The position numbers and the translations under genes are program-made. The notes beneath the pieces are model-generated. The model was not told the DNA's origin and ran no database searches. It saw only the letters and a list, made by a program, of their open reading frames with translations. A DNA stretch of 64,000 nt from Fibrella aestuarina BUZ 2 (GTDB lineage Bacteria; Bacteroidota; Bacteroidia; Cytophagales; Spirosomataceae): assembly GCF_000331105.1 (NCBI RefSeq), contig NC_020054.1, forward strand, positions 5,176,555 to 5,240,554. Reading direction: 5' to 3'. This document shows, piece after piece, positions 41,659-50,670 of this stretch. Within the stretch, counting starts at the first letter, position 1. Each line of letters starts with the position of its first letter.

Positions 41659-44600
41659 ATGGTGACGACACGCGCCCGGAACCGGGTCAATCAGTCGTTG
41701 GGCATTCGCGCCGACGAAGGGACGACCGTCCGGCTGTTTTTTGGACATAATTTTCTGCTGGGCATTGGCACCGTGCTGGTTTACGTAACCGCCACGCTGT
41801 TACTGCTCGAAAACCACCCCGAAACCAACCTGCCCCTTGCCTACATCGCCTCCGGGCTGGGCATGATGGCTGTGGGCAAAATCTACGCGCATTTCGAGCA
41901 CCACCTGGCCCTGCGGCAACTGGTCACGCGGGTGCTGTGGTCGGTCATTATCCTGACGGGCGTCATCGGGGTGCTGGTGGCCTTCGGGCACTCGGTCGTG
42001 ACGGCCATCGCCATTATGGTGGGCTACCGGTCCATCTACTTGCTGACCAATCTGGAATTCTGGGCTGTATCGGCGCTGGTATTCGATGTACGTCAGAGCA
42101 AGCGGCTGTTTGGCGTCATCAGTTCGGGCGATATGCCCGCCAAAGCGATCGGGGCCATCTTGGCGGCGCTCATTCACGGGCATGGTCCACTGCTGTGGCT
42201 GCTGCTGCTGGCCTTTGCCTGTTACGGGGCCGCCCTGCTGATCACCAACCAGACCTTGCGCCTGCACGACGTGGAAGCCACCGCCCGCCCCGCTCGCGCC
42301 ACGCAGCGGCCCATCAAGGCACTCGTCAACCAGCTGTTTGGCGGTAGTGACCTGATCTTCGCCGTCTGCCTCACGCTCGTGCCCGTAGCGATGCTAGCGG
42401 CGGGCATCGAATACGAATTCTTCGTCAACGTAAAGCATAAATTTCACGATCAGGGCGACGTGATGGGCGCGCTGGGGCGGGTGCTGGCCGCCACGTACCT
42501 GTTGGCCATGGGCGTAAAAGCCCTGTTTTCGCGCCGGGCGCTGGATCGGTTCGGCATCCCCGCCACCCTGACACTGCTCCCCGCCGTGGCGGGTCTGGGG
42601 CTACTGGCCTACGGGCTGCTGGCCGGGCAGGCCAACAACGACCAGGCTCAGCTGGTCTATTACAGCTTGTTGTATGTGGGGTTTGAAGTGGTTCGCCGGG
42701 CCATTTTCGATCCGGTCTTGCTGGTCTTGTTTCAACCGCTGCCGCCGCAGCAACGGCTCAAGGGTCACACCTTGGGCAAAGGCTTCTACGAACCGCTGGG
42801 CATGACCCTCGCCGGGGTGGCCCTCTACCTGGTGGCGCTGCTGGGCGAACGTACCTACGGCTGGCTTCTGCTGGGCGGTGGCCTGCTGGCGCTGGCCCTG
42901 CTGCTGCTGACCCGCCGCACCTACCGCCGGTATGTACTGACCTTGCAGGATGCGCTGAGTCACCGGTTTGTTGCCCCCGACTCGCTGGCCATGCCACAGG
43001 CCGCTACGGCCTTTATCGAAACCGCACTGGCCAGCCCCAATGCCCTCGACGTACTGAATGCGATCGACTACATCCCCACGCTGCCACCCGAGGAACAGCA
43101 GCGCCACATAGGTACGTTGCTGCGCCACCCCGACGCGCAAGTCCGGCAACAGGCTATGGCGCTCACCGACACCACCGCCGAACACCTGCCCACGTTGGCT
43201 GAACTGGCACAACAGGACCCCGACCCTGACCTTCGCCGGTACGCCGCCGAGCAACTCGCGCAGCAGGCAACCACCGCTGACGGGGCGGCATGGGTCACCA
43301 CGCGGGAAGCGGTACAGCGACTCCTCACCACCGCCGATCAGGCTGGGCGTGAAGGTGCCATCATCGGCGCGTTGCGAAGCCAGCCCGCCGACAAAGCCGC
43401 CGTCGACAGCCTTGTCCAACTGATCAACAGCCCCGACTCAGCCGACCAGATCACGGCGCTCCATTGTTTGGCCACCACCCCGCTGGCCCGCCAGGAGGCG
43501 TTCGTTCAACGCGCACTGACCGACGCGACACTGGTCGAAGCGGCCTTACCCGCCGCGGCCCAGTACGACGCCATTCGCCCTGCGCTGACCACGTTTCTAA
43601 CCAACCGGCACTACTGGCGATCCGCCAGTGAAGCCCTGATTGCGCTGGGCGACGAGGCTTTGCCGCTGCTACCCAGGCCATCGCTGTCGGCAGCCGATGC
43701 GGCGTTGGTGCGCCGCCTGGCGGTTGTGGCGGGGCGGGTCGGTACCGAAGCGGGCCGCCAGTGGCTGCTAACGTACCTGGCCGACGCCCCCTTTGCTCTG
43801 CGGGGCCCCTTGTTAACGGCGTTGAAAGAATATGACCCCGACGCTGCTAACGCGCCGCTTTATCACCGCCTCATGGCCGACGAAGCCCATTTGGCGCAAC
43901 GGTTGTTGCAGGGACTCGCCAGCACGGCCAACCCCGCTCTGGCCAGCGCGCTCACTTACGAAACCACCGTAGTCACCGACCGGCTGCTGCTGCTGCTGAT
44001 GGGCCTCACCGACCGGCAAACGGTGCAAAACGCCCGTCAGAGCCTGTATCACCAGACGACCGAACGCCGCGCTAACTCGCTCGAACTGCTCGAAAACCTC
44101 ATTCTGTCGGCCAAGAGCCCCCGGTCGGTCTATGCTGCGTTGCTGGCCCTGACCGACACCGCCCTGCCCCTCCCCGACCGGCTCAGGCTGCTGGCCCCCC
44201 ATGTAGACGCCAGCCCGACGCCCATCCTCGACGATATCCTCACCGAACGTACCCAGACTTTTACGAACTGGACCGTACTGATGGCGCAGGCCGCCACCCC
44301 GCCCGACTCGTACCACCCAACGCCAACCTCCATGCACCACGCGACCGACACCGCCACTGTTTCGACCATCGAACGGGTTTTTCTGCTTAAAAACAGCCGC
44401 CTGTTTGCCGACACTCCCGCCAACGTGCTGGCCAGCATCGCCCCGATCATGAAAGAAGTCACCTTCAGCGAGGGGGAGGCAATTGTGCGGCAGGGCGACA
44501 TTGGCACCAGCCTGTTCGTGCTCTTCGACGGGCAGGTAGGCGTCTATACCGGCGATACGCTGCTGGCCCAACTGGGCCGGGGCGATGTCTTTGGGGAACT

Positions 44601-44775
44601 GGCCCTGCTGGATGCCGAACCCCGTTCGGCCACGGTAACGGCGCAGGGCGACGTGCTGGCCTTCCGCATCGACCAGGACGATTTCTACGACCTGATGGAA
44701 GAACGGCCCGAAGTTCTCCGCAACATCATCAGCCTCCTCAGCCGCCGCATCCGTACGCTGAATCAGGGAAAATGA
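41659..44775 (+). CDS. Membrane transporter-like protein fused to HEAT repeats and a cyclic-nucleotide-binding domain
   Basis: 1038 residues in three parts. (1) About 1-425: twelve membrane helices resembling MFS or ADP/ATP-type (NTT-like) carriers (LFFGHNFLLGIGTVLVYVTA, GYRSIYLLTNLEFWAVSALV, FDVRQSKRLFGVISSGDMPA). (2) About 430-880: HEAT-like helical repeats (HIGTLLRHPDAQVRQQAMAL, AQQDPDPDLRRYAAEQLAQQ). (3) About 890-1038: a cNMP-binding domain with KEVTFSEGEAIVRQGDIGTS and the phosphate-binding cassette FGELALLDAEPRSATVTA. Ligand binding probably gates or reports on the membrane part; the solute is unknown. It ends seven bases from the convergent acyltransferase stop. Confidence 0.85.
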   Translation: MVTTRARNRVNQSLGIRADEGTTVRLFFGHNFLLGIGTVLVYVTATLLLLENHPETNLPLAYIASGLGMMAVGKIYAHFEHHLALRQLVTRVLWSVIILTGVIGVLVAFGHSVVTAIAIMVGYRSIYLLTNLEFWAVSALVFDVRQSKRLFGVISSGDMPAKAIGAILAALIHGHGPLLWLLLLAFACYGAALLITNQTLRLHDVEATARPARATQRPIKALVNQLFGGSDLIFAVCLTLVPVAMLAAGIEYEFFVNVKHKFHDQGDVMGALGRVLAATYLLAMGVKALFSRRALDRFGIPATLTLLPAVAGLGLLAYGLLAGQANNDQAQLVYYSLLYVGFEVVRRAIFDPVLLVLFQPLPPQQRLKGHTLGKGFYEPLGMTLAGVALYLVALLGERTYGWLLLGGGLLALALLLLTRRTYRRYVLTLQDALSHRFVAPDSLAMPQAATAFIETALASPNALDVLNAIDYIPTLPPEEQQRHIGTLLRHPDAQVRQQAMALTDTTAEHLPTLAELAQQDPDPDLRRYAAEQLAQQATTADGAAWVTTREAVQRLLTTADQAGREGAIIGALRSQPADKAAVDSLVQLINSPDSADQITALHCLATTPLARQEAFVQRALTDATLVEAALPAAAQYDAIRPALTTFLTNRHYWRSASEALIALGDEALPLLPRPSLSAADAALVRRLAVVAGRVGTEAGRQWLLTYLADAPFALRGPLLTALKEYDPDAANAPLYHRLMADEAHLAQRLLQGLASTANPALASALTYETTVVTDRLLLLLMGLTDRQTVQNARQSLYHQTTERRANSLELLENLILSAKSPRSVYAALLALTDTALPLPDRLRLLAPHVDASPTPILDDILTERTQTFTNWTVLMAQAATPPDSYHPTPTSMHHATDTATVSTIERVFLLKNSRLFADTPANVLASIAPIMKEVTFSEGEAIVRQGDIGTSLFVLFDGQVGVYTGDTLLAQLGRGDVFGELALLDAEPRSATVTAQGDVLAFRIDQDDFYDLMEERPEVLRNIISLLSRRIRTLNQGK

Positions 44776-44782
44776 GTTGAAC

Positions 44783-45976
44783 TCACTTCAGCCCAAACAC
44801 GACGCGCAGGGGTTTCAGCGGGCGGATCAGCGCGACATAAAGCAATACGCAAAGGGCCAGCGACGACAGACTGATAAACCAGAAACCGCCCCAAACGCCT
44901 AGCTTCAGCTTGTTCAGGGCCCAGTAGCCGATGACGACGATGACGGTCTGGTGCAGGATGTAGAACGGGTAAACGGCCTCGGTCAGGTGGGGCAGAATTG
45001 GCTTGTTCACATTCAGATAGCGGTAGCCATAGCCCACCGTCGCCAGTACCGAAAACCACGTCAGTCCAATGCTGTTGAAGCTGTAAAGGGTGCGCAGTAC
45101 CGCCGACGCTTCTGTAGTCTCATCGCTGATCGTGGCTCGCCAGCCATAGAGTATAACCGTACAGACCACCGTTGCGGCCAGAAAAATACGCCGTTGGTCG
45201 GTCAGGAGTTGCCAGAAGGCCACACGGCTTACCAGCACGTAGCCGTACCAGAACAGCAGCAGGTTTTTCATGAAATACGCCCAATCATCAATGAGCGCGT
45301 GCGTTTCGTTGGGGAAGAAGCCGCCCAGAACGAGGTCGTTCAGCCAGAGCGGCACCACCAGCGCCAGTGCGCCACCGGGGCGGTCAAGGAGGTGGGCCAG
45401 CCGGTCGATGGTGCGCTGACCACGGTCGCTTTTTAGCCAGCGGAAGACTGGAATGCTGAGAAGCGAATAGAAAAACAGGTAGCAGATGAACCACAGATGA
45501 TGCCAGCTGAAGGCGCCACCCTGCCCACCATCCCGATACGACTGAAACCGGAAGACCTCCGGGTAAAAATCGAGATAGCTGCCCGCAAACCGTTCCCGAA
45601 AGAGCCATTCGATGTAAATCTGCGGCGGCACCACCACAAACATGCCAAACACCAGCGGCACGAATAACCGCCGAAATCGCTCACCCGCATAGCGGCCGTA
45701 AGTGCGTTTGCGCAGGGCAAACCAGGTGCCACCGCCCGAAATAAAGAATAGCAGCGGCATCCGCCAGCGGTGCAGCCACCGCATGACCTCTTCCATGGGC
45801 TGGCTATGCTCGGTGCTTTTGATGTGCCAGCCCCACGAGACGTAGATCATGCCCGTGTGGTAGAACAGCAGGATCAGAATGGCACCGATGCGCAGCCAGT
45901 CGAGGTCGTAGCGGCGGGCGGTACCGGTCAAGAGAACATCAGGCGAAACAGCGGGTTGGGCCGGAGAAGGCGTCAT
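44783..45976 (-). CDS. Acyltransferase family 3 membrane protein
   Basis: 397 residues from ATG 45976; the longer frame would need TTG. About ten membrane helices. N-terminal RRYDLDWLRIGAILILLFYH then TGMIYVSWGWHIKS and MPLLFFISGGGTWFALRKRT are the acyltransferase-3 signature (catalytic His in LFYHTGM), with FRRLFVPLVFGMFVVVPPQI after it. C-terminal TEAVYPFYILHQTVIVVIGY matches the family's late helix. Such proteins acylate periplasmic glycans or lipids; the acceptor is unknown. Stands between the transporter fusion (convergent) and the membrane AraC regulator (same strand, 102 bases). Confidence 0.92.
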   Translation of the reverse strand: MTPSPAQPAVSPDVLLTGTARRYDLDWLRIGAILILLFYHTGMIYVSWGWHIKSTEHSQPMEEVMRWLHRWRMPLLFFISGGGTWFALRKRTYGRYAGERFRRLFVPLVFGMFVVVPPQIYIEWLFRERFAGSYLDFYPEVFRFQSYRDGGQGGAFSWHHLWFICYLFFYSLLSIPVFRWLKSDRGQRTIDRLAHLLDRPGGALALVVPLWLNDLVLGGFFPNETHALIDDWAYFMKNLLLFWYGYVLVSRVAFWQLLTDQRRIFLAATVVCTVILYGWRATISDETTEASAVLRTLYSFNSIGLTWFSVLATVGYGYRYLNVNKPILPHLTEAVYPFYILHQTVIVVIGYWALNKLKLGVWGGFWFISLSSLALCVLLYVALIRPLKPLRVVFGLK

Positions 45977-46078
45977 GGTCGTTGGCGTTGATTGATGCTC
46001 CAAAACACGCTTCCAGCGCCTGTTTTGCCCTGTCTGCCGACGATTTCGCAGTTCGTCCCGGTCGGCACGCAGTTTCTG

Positions 46079-47293
46079 CTACCGATCCGACGACGTTTCG
46101 GCACCGGGTAGCGCCTCCCTGAATTGCGCGGGCGTCTGGTTGGTCAGCCGTTTGAAAGCGGTATGAAAGGCCGAGGGCGAATTATACCCCACCCGCTCGG
46201 CAATCTCGTCGATTTTGAGCCGGGACGTGGCGGGGTCGGCCAGCAGGCGCTGGGCTTCGGCCACCCGATGCTGCGCCAGCCAGTCGAAAAACGAAACGCC
46301 CAGCCGGTTATTCAGCACCTGCGACAGGTGGTGCGGGCTGGTGTTGAGCCGCCGCGCCAGCGCCGACAGCGACACATCGGCCAGCAGGTGGGTGCGTTCG
46401 GTGGTGGTTAGCTGCTCCAGCCGGGACAGCAGAGCGGTTTCCTGCTCGGCACTCAACGCCGACTTTTCGTATTTCCGTCGAACGGGTGGTTCGTCGGGCG
46501 GCACAGGCAATTCGGCAGGTACAGTCACGGCCTCCGGGCGCGTCGAGGGGCTGACCAGCGCCCAGAACGTCGTGCAGTAAATAATTACGGTGAGGTAACA
46601 GGCCAGCAGGTAATCGCCCAGATCGTCGGGAAACAGCCGTTTGGTGCAGATAATCAGGAAGGGAAACAGCAGCAGCAGGATCACCAGAAAACGCAGCGAC
46701 GAGAGCGGGTCGGGCGCCGTTGCCCAAAACCCCACGCCTTTTGCGCGAAACGCCCGCCGTACCGCCCTCAGCGACAGCAGGCTGTAAACGAGTAAGCTCA
46801 GTACCGTCAGCTCATTGATCCAGTCACGCAGCCAATCGTAGTCGACCAGAGCATTGTAATTGGCTTTGATCCGGGGGAGTTCGGGGTGAAATGAGCCGAG
46901 GTAAGCATTGTACTGGTAGGCCTCGGGCTGGGTGAGCCAGGTGAGCGAATAGAGAGCCCACGCCACCGCCGGCAGCGTATGCCACCCAACGTTAGCCAGG
47001 GGCCGATTGGTCAATCGGCTAACAACGTACCCATAAAAAAGCGGCGACAGCAGCAGGTTGATGGGCTCGGTGCTGTCGTTGAGGGCCAGTACCCGAAACA
47101 TATAATTCGTATAGCCCAGCAACACATCGCCAGTAAGCAGCACCAGGCCCAGCATAAGCCAGCCCAGGTAGCGGTTGGCCGGGTGCTGCCGCCGCGACCC
47201 GGTCAGGAAAAAGAAGCCCAGCAACCCTGCCTGCACAATCCCCAGCAGCATCACCAGGGCAAACACATCAAACCGAAGGGGTAATGCCGTCAT
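46079..47293 (-). CDS. Membrane-bound AraC family regulator
   Basis: 404 residues. Seven N-terminal membrane helices (residues 10-240; VMLLGIVQAGLLGFFFLTGS, YLGWLMLGLVLLTGDVLLGY) followed by a cytoplasmic AraC DNA-binding domain (300-395): LLADVSLSALARRLNTSPHH, LSQVLNNRLGVSFFDWLAQH and LKIDEIAERVGYNSPSAFHT, FKRLTNQTPAQFREAL. This layout, 7TM plus AraC HTH, is widespread in Bacteroidota and implies signal detection within the membrane. The likely target is the acyltransferase just downstream (inference from position). A perfect -7 box is 22 bases before the start. Confidence 0.94.
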   Translation of the reverse strand: MTALPLRFDVFALVMLLGIVQAGLLGFFFLTGSRRQHPANRYLGWLMLGLVLLTGDVLLGYTNYMFRVLALNDSTEPINLLLSPLFYGYVVSRLTNRPLANVGWHTLPAVAWALYSLTWLTQPEAYQYNAYLGSFHPELPRIKANYNALVDYDWLRDWINELTVLSLLVYSLLSLRAVRRAFRAKGVGFWATAPDPLSSLRFLVILLLLFPFLIICTKRLFPDDLGDYLLACYLTVIIYCTTFWALVSPSTRPEAVTVPAELPVPPDEPPVRRKYEKSALSAEQETALLSRLEQLTTTERTHLLADVSLSALARRLNTSPHHLSQVLNNRLGVSFFDWLAQHRVAEAQRLLADPATSRLKIDEIAERVGYNSPSAFHTAFKRLTNQTPAQFREALPGAETSSDR

Positions 47294-47315
47294 AACGGGC
47301 GCAAAATGATCTGCA

Positions 47316-47323
47316 CAAAGCTA
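47316..47323 (-). promoter_or_regulatory. -7 box of the membrane AraC gene
   Basis: TAGCTTTG on the minus strand, an exact TAnnTTTG, 22 bases before ATG 47293. Confidence 0.65.
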
Positions 47324-47366
47324 CGGGGAAAGTGGGGAGTTGCCCAGCACTCGCCGCAGCCTATAC

Positions 47367-47888
47367 TCACCACTTCCGCACGGAGCCCACCACCGATTGC
47401 GTGTCTGACGCTGGCCGACCCGACAACGAGTTCGGGGCGTTCAGGTTGGCGTGTTCATCGACGCCCACGCCCAACCGGTCGACCAGCTCGCCGCCCAGCC
47501 AGCCCGTCAGGCCCGCTAGCAGAAAGCCCGCCCCCGACACCAGCAGCGCCAGCGTATCGGGAACGTACCCGGGCTCGTTGCGCCGTAGCAGCCAGCTCAG
47601 GGCAAACAACAGCAGCACCCCCACGTTGCCCAGCCCGTGCACCAGCCCGACCCGACGGGCGCGGGTACCGGCGGGAATGGCAAACCAGTCGATCCAGCCG
47701 GGGACGGCCGCCACGATACCACCCAGCAGCCCCCCGACGATCGCCCAGAACGACACAATCGTAAACTCCCGCGTATCGCTGACCAGATACGCCCCATCAA
47801 ATAACACCGAAGCCGCCAGTAAGCCCAGCGGAAACACAATCAGAATGGGGTGGAGCGGATGCCCCAACGCTTTAGCCCGACTTTCCAT
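47367..47888 (-). CDS. DUF2231 family membrane protein
   Basis: 173 residues with four membrane helices. The N-terminal MESRAKALGHPLHPILIVFP then LGLLAASVLFDGAYL is the DUF2231 signature (His pair in GHPLHP). The family is an integral membrane protein with suggested heme or quinone link, not proven. C-terminus TGWLGGELVDRLGVGVDEHA is also typical. Single gene; its 5' region faces the DUF2306 gene divergently across 142 bases, where CAATTGATT occurs twice. Confidence 0.9.
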   Translation of the reverse strand: MESRAKALGHPLHPILIVFPLGLLAASVLFDGAYLVSDTREFTIVSFWAIVGGLLGGIVAAVPGWIDWFAIPAGTRARRVGLVHGLGNVGVLLLFALSWLLRRNEPGYVPDTLALLVSGAGFLLAGLTGWLGGELVDRLGVGVDEHANLNAPNSLSGRPASDTQSVVGSVRKW

Positions 47889-48030
47889 GACCGTTTACAG
47901 CAATTGATTACCCCTCCGCAACGCCCGGCTTTGGCATTTGTTAGCGGCCACAGCCTAAAAATCTACTAAAAAACTATACTAATGAGCCACCGGTGTCAAC
48001 AATTGATTGGGACTGCGCGATGTATGGAGT

Positions 48031-48531
48031 ATGAGGTCCTGGTTTATCGCACTGTCGCCGGTTAGCTGGCTACACATTGGGTTTGCGCTGCTGGCCCTGC
48101 TGACGGGTAGCTACATCCTGTGGGCGCCAAAAGGCACCACCCGGCACCGGCAGGTCGGCTACCTGTATGTGGGCAGCATGCTGGTGGTCCTGACAACCGC
48201 ATTCGGCATTTATCACCTGTTTGGCCACTTTGGCATCGTGCACTGGGGGGCGGTGGCCTGCTGGCTCGCGCTGAGCGGGGGGATGGCCGCCGTCTGGCTA
48301 CGAACGTACCTGCGCGACTGGCTACGCTGGCATTACTTCGGCCTGAGTGCCTCGGTGGCGGGCCTCTACACGACGTTTATCGTCGAAGCCACCTACCGGC
48401 TGTTTCCGGCCGCGTATTTCTGGTGGACGACCATGGGCACCGCCACGCTGGTGCTGACGCTGGCCGGGGGACTGATCTACCTCAACCGGGCGGTGCAGCC
48501 CGCCGCTTCCGACAGCGGTACCGGTCGCTAA
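48031..48531 (+). CDS. DUF2306 family membrane protein
   Basis: 166 residues from ATG 48031, with four membrane helices (LHIGFALLALLTGSYILWAP, GTTRHRQVGYLYVGSMLVVL, TTAFGIYHLFGHFGIVHWGA). The HRQVGYLYV and LRWHYFGLSASVAGLYTTF strings match DUF2306 (YozB-like) membrane proteins. Histidines in the helices suggest heme or metal binding, but nothing is established. It is divergent from DUF2231, and both families often occur alone or near cytochrome-type genes. Confidence 0.85.
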   Translation: MRSWFIALSPVSWLHIGFALLALLTGSYILWAPKGTTRHRQVGYLYVGSMLVVLTTAFGIYHLFGHFGIVHWGAVACWLALSGGMAAVWLRTYLRDWLRWHYFGLSASVAGLYTTFIVEATYRLFPAAYFWWTTMGTATLVLTLAGGLIYLNRAVQPAASDSGTGR

Positions 48532-48685
48532 AGACGCGCGCCGACGCCTAAAAACAACGACCACTTACTACGTTGATTACCAGTTAACTAAATCAGGTAG
48601 TTGCACGTACTACCGCTTAATCAGGGGGGTACTTATGCGCTCGTGAAGGCGTAGTTCAGCGGTTTTCCGGTGGCTGGCGTTTGGC

Positions 48686-48693
48686 TAGGTTTG
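48686..48693 (+). promoter_or_regulatory. -7 box upstream of the M6/ATP-grasp unit
   Basis: TAGGTTTG matches TAnnTTTG. The leader to ATG 48743 is about 45 bases. The 211-bp gap holds no gene. Confidence 0.6.
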
Positions 48694-48742
48694 CCCTTGA
48701 CCAACAGGCATCCCGCCTGTTCATAACCATCCCTATAATACC

Positions 48743-50602
48743 ATGAAAGGCGTACAGAAAACCAGTACATCGGGCCAGCCAATTTTGCCGGCTGCGGCCC
48801 AGACCGACCCAACCTGCCTGCCCGTTCCGCCCTCGCCCGAGTTGCGGGATAAACTCGTCAAGGAACTGGAGAAACTGCGTAAGCGCGAAACACCGCTGGC
48901 CGCACACCTGAATTTTCAGGAGCAAAACGTCGTTGGGCGCGATGATGGCCTCATCTACCCCGGCACCCTGTATCCGCTGGGAACAACGGCTTCCATTGCC
49001 CAGAATGGCGCTGCCGAACGCGCCCCGCTCCAGGGCACCGTCCGGGTGGCGATTGTGCTGGTCAATTTCAGCGACAGGGCCATCACGCAGCCCGCCAGCC
49101 ACTACAACCAGTTGTTTTTCTCGCTGGGTGCGATGCCAACGGGCAGCGTGCGGGAGTACTACCGCGAGGTATCAAACAACCGGGTCGATATCCAGGGCGA
49201 AATCGTGGGGCCGGTTACGCTCTCGCACCCGATGGCCTACTACGCCAACGGCCAGTCGGGACGCGGCAACGCCCTACCTAATTCGCGCACGATGGCGCAG
49301 GAAGCCGCCCAACTCGCCAACCCGCTCCTCAATTTTGGCAATTATGACAACGACGGCGACGGCTACATCGATGCGTTCATCGTCATTCACGCGGGCACGG
49401 GCGCCGAGCAGAGCGGCTCGGCCTCCGACATCTGGTCGGTGAAGTGGGTGCTGCCCAGTCCTTTCGCCGCCGATGGCAAAACCATCTATGCGTTCCTGAC
49501 AGTGCCCGAAAACTGCCGGACCGGCGTGTGTGCGCACGAACTGGGGCACCTGCTGTTTGGCTTCCCCGATCTGTACGACGGCGTGGGCATGGGCGAAGGC
49601 ATTGGCAACTGGTGCCTGATGGGCGGCGGTAGCTGGAACGGCGCTACCCCCGGCGACCGACCGGCGCACCCCTCGGCCTGGTGCAAGCTCCAGCAGGGCT
49701 GGGTGACGGTGGTGAACCAGACGGCCAACGCCAACGTGAGCCTGCCCGACGTAAAGAGCAGTTTCAAAGTGCACCGGCTCTGGAAAGATGGCGCGGCAGG
49801 CTCGGAATACTTCCTGGTCGAGAACCGGCAGAAGACGGGTTTCGACGACCACCTGCCTAACAGCGGCCTGCTGGTGTGGCACATCGACGACGCCGTGGGC
49901 AGCAATACCAACGAAGCCCATTACAAAGTAGCGCTGATGCAGGCCGACGGGCTGCGCGATCTGGAACAGAGCCACAACCGGGGCGACGCGGGCGACCCTT
50001 TCCCAGGCAGCAGCAACAAACGCACCTTCAGCGCGTCGAGCACGCCCAATTCCAATTCCTACGCGGGGGCAGCTACCTGCGTGACGATCAGCAACATTGG
50101 CGACCCGGCCGCCACTATGACGGCCCGCTTCCAGGTACGTTGTAAAGTGATCAAGGAATTCAAGGAGATCAAAGAGGTTCGTAAAGACGTCATCAAAGAC
50201 AAGGAGATTCACAAAGACCTCATCAAGGACAAGGAGATTCGTAAGGAATTCATCAAAGAGAAAGACTTCCTCAAAGATGTTCAGCCCGACAAGCGCATCA
50301 AGGAGAAAGACAAGGATAAGGACATCTTCGAGAAACCGGGCGATGGCAAGCTCGCCGACGGTCGCCCCGGCGAACTGGGCGGTGGCGGACTCGGCGCAGA
50401 TGCGGGCGGGACTGATCCGATGGCCCGCCTGACGGCGATTGAAGGGCGGCTCAATGCGCTGGAGCCCTTTATCAGTCAGTCGCTCCGGCCCGATCTGGTG
50501 GCGGGTGCTTACCGGCAGGAAGCCGACCAGGGGGGTGAGGCGCACGAACTCGACGCCGAGAGCAAGCGGAGTTTCGACACCAAAGTACCCGATACTATGT
50601 AA
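48743..50602 (+). CDS. M6 family metalloprotease with Lys/Glu/Asp decapeptide-repeat tail
   Basis: 619 residues. N-terminal 110 residues carry a short coiled coil (ELRDKLVKELEKLRKRETPL). M6 (immune-inhibitor-A-like) protease domain about 110-460: AIVLVNFSDRAITQP, GSVREYYREVSNNRVDI, a Ca2+-loop-like DNDGDGYIDAFIVIHAG, and HELGHLLFGFPDLYD with zinc ligands H265, H269 and a catalytic E266. Residues 471-520 are five decapeptide repeats of pattern K-[DE]-x-I-K-[DE]-K-[DE]-[IF]-x. Then come a Gly-rich linker and a short helix. No signal peptide is visible, unusual for M6. Head gene of a unit with the two ATP-grasp-type genes. Start: ATG after the -7 box at 48686. Confidence 0.9.
   Translation: MKGVQKTSTSGQPILPAAAQTDPTCLPVPPSPELRDKLVKELEKLRKRETPLAAHLNFQEQNVVGRDDGLIYPGTLYPLGTTASIAQNGAAERAPLQGTVRVAIVLVNFSDRAITQPASHYNQLFFSLGAMPTGSVREYYREVSNNRVDIQGEIVGPVTLSHPMAYYANGQSGRGNALPNSRTMAQEAAQLANPLLNFGNYDNDGDGYIDAFIVIHAGTGAEQSGSASDIWSVKWVLPSPFAADGKTIYAFLTVPENCRTGVCAHELGHLLFGFPDLYDGVGMGEGIGNWCLMGGGSWNGATPGDRPAHPSAWCKLQQGWVTVVNQTANANVSLPDVKSSFKVHRLWKDGAAGSEYFLVENRQKTGFDDHLPNSGLLVWHIDDAVGSNTNEAHYKVALMQADGLRDLEQSHNRGDAGDPFPGSSNKRTFSASSTPNSNSYAGAATCVTISNIGDPAATMTARFQVRCKVIKEFKEIKEVRKDVIKDKEIHKDLIKDKEIRKEFIKEKDFLKDVQPDKRIKEKDKDKDIFEKPGDGKLADGRPGELGGGGLGADAGGTDPMARLTAIEGRLNALEPFISQSLRPDLVAGAYRQEADQGGEAHELDAESKRSFDTKVPDTM
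50153..50302 (+). repeat. Five 30-bp coding repeats (decapeptide array)
   Basis: Units KEFKEIKEVR, KDVIKDKEIH, KDLIKDKEIR, KEFIKEKDFL, KDVQPDKRIK follow without gaps. Lys and Asp/Glu alternate, with a hydrophobic residue at fixed places. The DNA units are similar but not identical, so the repeat is old or under coding selection. Confidence 0.85.
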
Positions 50603-50615
50603 CTGGCGGGCGCAG

Positions 50616-50646
50616 TCCGTTGGTGGGCTAACCCCTCACCAACGGA
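50616..50646 (+). terminator. Intercistronic hairpin after the M6 gene
   Basis: 10-bp perfect stem TCCGTTGGTG / CACCAACGGA with an 11-nt loop, between the M6 stop and the next ATG (68-bp gap). No T-run; it may attenuate or process the message so the ligase genes are made at a lower level than the M6 protein. Confidence 0.5.
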
Positions 50647-50670
50647 TCGCCGCCTGAACCTGCCGAAACC

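Noticed and set aside
50153-50302. CRISPR-like array
   Set aside because: The 30-bp units are contiguous without spacers and encode an in-frame decapeptide repeat.
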